Shown piece after piece: positions 59,819 through 64,000 of a stretch of DNA of 64,000 bases (positions are counted from its first letter, which is position 1; each line of letters starts with the position of its first letter). A model generated the notes under the pieces. The model ran no database searches, was not told the DNA's origin, and was given only the letters and a program-made list of their open reading frames with translations. A program made the translations under genes and the position numbers. This DNA is from Rotaria sp. Silwood1 (lineage: Eukaryota; Rotifera; Eurotatoria; Philodinida; Philodinidae): NCBI GenBank assembly GCA_905250075.1, contig CAJNOP010000010.1:310001-374000 (forward strand), written 5' to 3'.

Positions 59819-61752
59819 TCATTTTGGTCCAGTAAAATGTTTTTTTAATGTAGACCAACATTTAAAATAATCAGGATCAACACCTGCAGATGTTGTCATA
59901 CTCCATTTTGTTAATGCAAAACTTAAAGATGATTCGAACATGAATGCTAATGAATTTTCAGCTATACGCATTGGTTTAAGGTCATCATTCATAGCTTTTT
60001 CACAACAATCAGCATCTGGACCATGCGGTGTCATACAACTATGAAGTGTTGCACCGCCAGCTTGAAAACCTTGTTCTTTTGCTTCATATCTTCCGGTTAT
60101 AAGACCCATAAATTCACTCATACAATTACCTTTAATGTAAAAATATTAGAAGTCTTTTTTTTCTTTATTTGATTTCTACATACGATGATAATATGGTGGT
60201 CGAAATGTATGTTCTTGAACAGACCATCGAGGTGGAAATATAACAAAATCAGCAATAGCTGTGCCAGGTTTTAATGAAGGACATGTTAAAACAGTAAATA
60301 TTGACGGATCCTATTTTATAAAAATTGTCTTGAAATTCACAAAAAAGAAAGAAAGAAAAATATACCAGATGATCAACTGATACAGAATTTACGACAACAA
60401 ATTTTCGTAAATCATATTTATATGGTACATAATTACCATGCCAAGCAACAACATCAAAACATGATTGATTCTTTCAAGAGAAAATTTTTTTTTAGAAATA
60501 ATTTTTAAATTAATTTACTTTTTTTGATTGAAATAAACTTCCTTGATATTTATGAACAACAGTAAAATCACATTCTCGATCTTCATACCAAGCTTTAAAA
60601 AAATATCACGAAAAAATTCATTAAAAAAAGACCATTAAGAAAAATTTTTTTTAGTCATTACCAGTTGGTATTTCAAAATCACGTGGATTTGCTAAACCAT
60701 TCGCGCCTATAGAATCGAAAAAAATAAGCAATAAAAAAAATCTATCCATTCTAAATATTACCAATTGGTCCCAAATTTGGTAGCTGAAAATGATTATCAA
60801 ATACTTCAAGAACATAACCACGTGATGGTTCATCGATAGCCACTGAAAATCGAATTCCTTGCTAAAAATAAAATCCATTTCACTTGTAGTCATTAAACTT
60901 GTAATCATATACTTGAATGACACAAATTTCTTGGGGGTTAACTAACATTCGACCAAATTCTGTTGTTATACGCAATGATCCATGTTGTGGAACTATTTAA
61001 AACAAAGTAATTAAAAAACTATACAAAAACACAATTAATAACTTACCAATAAGTAAATCTCCATCAGCATTACAGAAAGCTCGATTATCCATTGAACTAT
61101 TACATGCATAAATTGAAATTGAAGCACCATGACGAGAACATGGATCACCAGCACCACATACTGTAGCTAAACTCTATTCAAATAAGATTTTAATCTTCTG
61201 AATGATAATTTTTATTTTTTTATTTACATCAAGAAAATCTTTCTTTTCATCTTCAACTGATGGAATATGAAATGGTTGCCAACGCATTTGATTTGGATTT
61301 GGTTCTGCTAGATCCCATCGGTTTGTTAATAAGCCAGATTTAATCGGACTAAATGGTTCATGAAGCACAGCTGGTAATATTCGATAAATCCATCTAGAAA
61401 AAAAAAATTTTTTTTTTTGTTTTCTTAATTAATAAATTCAATTATTTACGTTCGTTGATTAGTTTCTCTTGGTGCTGTAAATGCAGTACCAGATAATTGT
61501 TCAGCATAAAGACCGTATGGACAACTTTGAGGTGTATTCTTTAAGTCAAAAAGAACGATAGAAAAATAGGTTATGTTTTTTTACGAATGTTTTACTTGAT
61601 TTTTTGGTAATGAATTTGGACAACGTGGATCTTCGGACTCAAAATGGTTACCGAAACCATGAAGATACTACAAGAAAAATAATGTGTACAAGTTTTGTTT
61701 TTAAAGAGCATAAATTTCTCGCTACCTTTAAGTCTTCCCAATCAGTATGCAT
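59819..61752 (-). CDS. HGD: Homogentisate 1,2-dioxygenase
   Basis: Non-haem iron enzyme that opens the ring of homogentisate to maleylacetoacetate in tyrosine and phenylalanine breakdown (cytosol). There are about nine or ten short exons, the first at 61726-61752 (MHTDWEDLK). [20 protein letters not shown] then matches the family start. In order come [76 protein letters not shown] and [30 protein letters not shown] and [14 protein letters not shown] close the protein. The iron ligands (His of YYHR, Glu of SEFMG, His of TPHGPD) are all present. No damage seen. Confidence 0.94.
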
Positions 61753-61759
61753 TTTTTTT

Positions 61760-62590
61760 TTCACTTATACTAAAGTAATATGCGTTTCGTAAGATGTGTT
61801 AACGCTTATCTAGTATCAATAGAAGTGCACACACCTTCATTTTAACCATGTGATTCTTTCATTTGTTTTTCTTATCTTTTTCTATTGTTTCTCTGCTATT
61901 ATATCATTGTCTTCTTTTTAAGTTTTACATGGTCCAACAAGATTGGACTATTTGTTATTATTTACTAGAATATATACGAAAACGACAAATACGAATAAGA
62001 TTCAATTACACGTCAAGAGTTGATTTTTTACTTTATAAATAATTAGTATTTATCTAAAGAAAAAAAAAAGCCTAAAAAAATGCTGAAAGAAAATAAAGAG
62101 GTTTCTTGCTAAAAAGGAAATCATCTGATGGACACTATTTATAATGAGCAAATATTGATCAAATACAACATGTCTGTATAAAAGAAACATAAAAGCCAAG
62201 CAAGCAAATGCTTTCTCTCTATGAAGAATTGATCAAGTGTACAATTTAGTTCTTTTTTTTTCTTTAACAAGTGTTATAGACACTAAATCATATAGAACGA
62301 GGGAGAAAAAGTAAAGTGTTTGTTATTGTGCTTTGCGTCTGTAAGTATGATTTATGAGAGGTACCATAAATGGAACAAGCCACAGACGCATAAACCACAA
62401 TTTAGTCAAGGAACTCGGTATCATAATTTTTTTCTGAGGCAATCTATTCAAAACGGTAGGCAAAAGCAAATACTAATAGCTATTATAAAAATACCAGTAG
62501 GACATAACTATATATTTTTTTTCGTTATTGTACAAAGGATTTATTTTGTAAAATCTTCATTTTATGTTTCCTTACTAGAGAAATAAGTAT
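61760..62590. other. Intergenic between divergent HGD and EF-hand genes
   Basis: About 840 bp shared upstream region. No gene credited. The plus frame at 62320-62586 has no family features. Confidence 0.45.
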
Positions 62591-62596
62591 TAAAAT

Positions 62597-63106
62597 ATGG
62601 ATCTTGAATACACAGTAACTGAAAGTACTCATCGCAATGATCGTGGACAAATTATTCAAATAGATTATCAATTTGAAGAAACAGTTGTGGTTGAAACAGC
62701 ATCAAGTTCATCATCAAGTATAACACGACAAAATAGAGAAAAACGAAATCGTATATATGATGCAACAATAACACGTTCACAATATCAAAATCTTGCACGT
62801 CATCTTTCAAATCCATTACCATTTGAGGCATTCGTTGATGTTTTACGTCCATTTATAATGGGTTTTTATTCAAGTGATGAACTTCAGCGTGCATTCCATA
62901 TATTAGATCGTGATCATTCTGGTTCAATACATATTAATGAATTAGGTTCATTTTTACCTATATTAAATGATACAATAGATGCTGAGGCTCTAAAAAATTA
63001 TGTTCGAAAAATTGATCAAAATTTTGATGGAAAGATGAATTACGATGAATTTCGTGCTCTTGTTTTACGTGGTATTGGTCGAGACATTATTTGCAATCAT
63101 GTATAA
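62597..63106 (+). CDS. Two-EF-hand calcium-binding protein
   Basis: Intronless frame of 169 residues. The N-terminal third is polar, with a Ser run (about 36-41) and a basic patch. Two canonical 12-residue EF-hand loops follow: D104-RDHSGSIHINE and D140-QNFDGKMNYDE. Both have acidic ligands at positions 1 and 12 and Gly at position 6, so both should bind calcium. The preceding helices (DELQRAFHILD and EALKNYVRKID) fit the fold. A stretch at about 54-95 (ITRSQYQNLARHLSNPLPFEAF) may be a degenerate EF-hand pair, as in calmodulin-like proteins. Partner and role are unknown. It converges on RRP9, with about 170 bp between stop codons. Confidence 0.85.
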   Translation: MDLEYTVTESTHRNDRGQIIQIDYQFEETVVVETASSSSSSITRQNREKRNRIYDATITRSQYQNLARHLSNPLPFEAFVDVLRPFIMGFYSSDELQRAFHILDRDHSGSIHINELGSFLPILNDTIDAEALKNYVRKIDQNFDGKMNYDEFRALVLRGIGRDIICNHV

Positions 63107-63274
63107 GAACAAAACATTTTATCTTTTAGTTTTTTTTTTCTCTTCTTAGATGCTTTAGTTTTCTTTTTGCTTTTGAATTTAACCAATTGATCTTTTGTGT
63201 TATCATTACACAAAATAACAGAATAAAAAAAAAGACACAAAAAAAAAGCAATAACAAAAAGACAAATATCTCGA

Positions 63275-64000
63275 CTATTTATTTTTCTCGAGTTTATAAA
63301 TGAGTAGAACATTTTTAGCTGATTTAACTGTCCACCATCGTCCAAGTCGATGTTCTTGACCAATAGCAACAACTAAATAATTACCGTCAGATGAAAATTT
63401 AAGATCATTAACAAAACCAAGCTAATCAATAAATAAATAATTAAATATGACATATAAAAAAAAAAAACAAAAAAAGAAAATCTTACTTGTGCTAATGTAA
63501 ACAGATGTGTTAAATGATTAAATTCGGGTGTTGATTTCCATAAATGAATATTTCCATTGAATGAACCTGATGCAAGTAAATCCGTATAACGAAGTGAAGC
63601 TAATGATGTTATCCAAAAATCTTCGGGTAATGATGATGGTATTAGAGATGGATCAGTGGATGTTAGTTTATGAGCATGTGGTAAATTGAATAGAGGACGA
63701 CGTTTTGATACAGACCAAAGAGCAATTGATCTGAAAAAAAGAAATTTATATCTCAAGGTCTTTTCAATCAATTTTCACAAGTTTTTTTCACATTAGATTT
63801 TTCGAATAAGTCTTCATTATCACACAAAACAACATGATCATATCTCAAATATATCTTGAAATATTATATGAACTAAGTTTGAAAGACTTATTTTAACATT
63901 CATCTATTGAAAAAAAGAATCATTTAATGGATTTGTTTTCTTGTCATTTGATCTTCAGATATTTATGAATTGATAGTAAATAGACAATATTTTTCGAACG
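63275..64000 (-). CDS. RRP9: RRP9 (U3 snoRNP 55K, WD40), 3' part only
   Basis: RRP9/U3-55K is a WD40 protein of the box C/D U3 snoRNP needed for 18S rRNA processing in the nucleolus. The window holds the last two coding exons (63487-63730 and 63275-63421), joined in frame. The rest lies to the right of the window, beyond an intron that starts at 63731. Family features are SIALWSVSKRRPLFNLPHAH, FWITSLASLRYTDLLASGS, GNIHLWK, LGFVNDLKFSSDGNYLVV and the diagnostic IGQEHRLGRWWTVKSAKN. The protein ends YKLEKNK. Confidence 0.92.

Overview
This is nuclear DNA of a small animal genome, most likely a bdelloid rotifer. It is very AT-rich, genes are split by many short GT-AG introns (often 50-70 bp), and every recognisable gene is a conserved animal gene. 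A G-rich array built on TGTGGG, the motif reported for bdelloid telomeres, lies near the left end. I see no viral, bacterial or rRNA/tRNA sequence. The organism call is an inference.

Layout. 1-1.7 kb: doubtful coding traces, then a TGTGGG-type array broken by an assembly gap (1137-1675). 1.7-19.8 kb: a four-unit tandem duplication, 4.4-6 kb per unit. Each unit carries one tiny Gly/Tyr-rich peptide gene on the minus strand (52-66 residues). All four genes share a TATA box, a non-coding first exon and a 56-62 bp intron in the 5' UTR. Two spacers hold decayed copies of the neighbouring TRAPPC6 gene, and one also holds a BUB3 copy, so the duplicated block once included the edge of the housekeeping cluster. 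Foldback and MITE-like elements have entered single units.

19.8-33.3 kb: a compact minus-strand run transcribed LTN1 (listerin, ribosome quality control), RPIA (pentose phosphate pathway), BUB3 (spindle checkpoint), TRAPPC6 (vesicle tethering), with gaps of only about 90-150 bp. 33.3-38.6 kb: intergenic, with several non-autonomous DNA transposons. 38.6-43.4 kb: two intronless paralogues encoding single-span membrane proteins of a family I do not recognise. 45.4-52.6 kb: TEX2, an ER SMP-domain lipid-transfer protein. 52.6-59.3 kb: long intergenic stretch with no convincing gene. 59.3-64 kb: a UPF0728 (C10orf53-like) gene, HGD (tyrosine catabolism), a two-EF-hand protein, and the 3' end of RRP9 (U3 snoRNP), which runs out of the window.

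The housekeeping genes do not form one pathway. The unusual part of the window is the peptide array and its history. Exon coordinates were read by eye from splice consensus and reading frame; for BUB3, RPIA, TRAPPC6 and the UPF0728 gene the summed exons are exact multiples of three.
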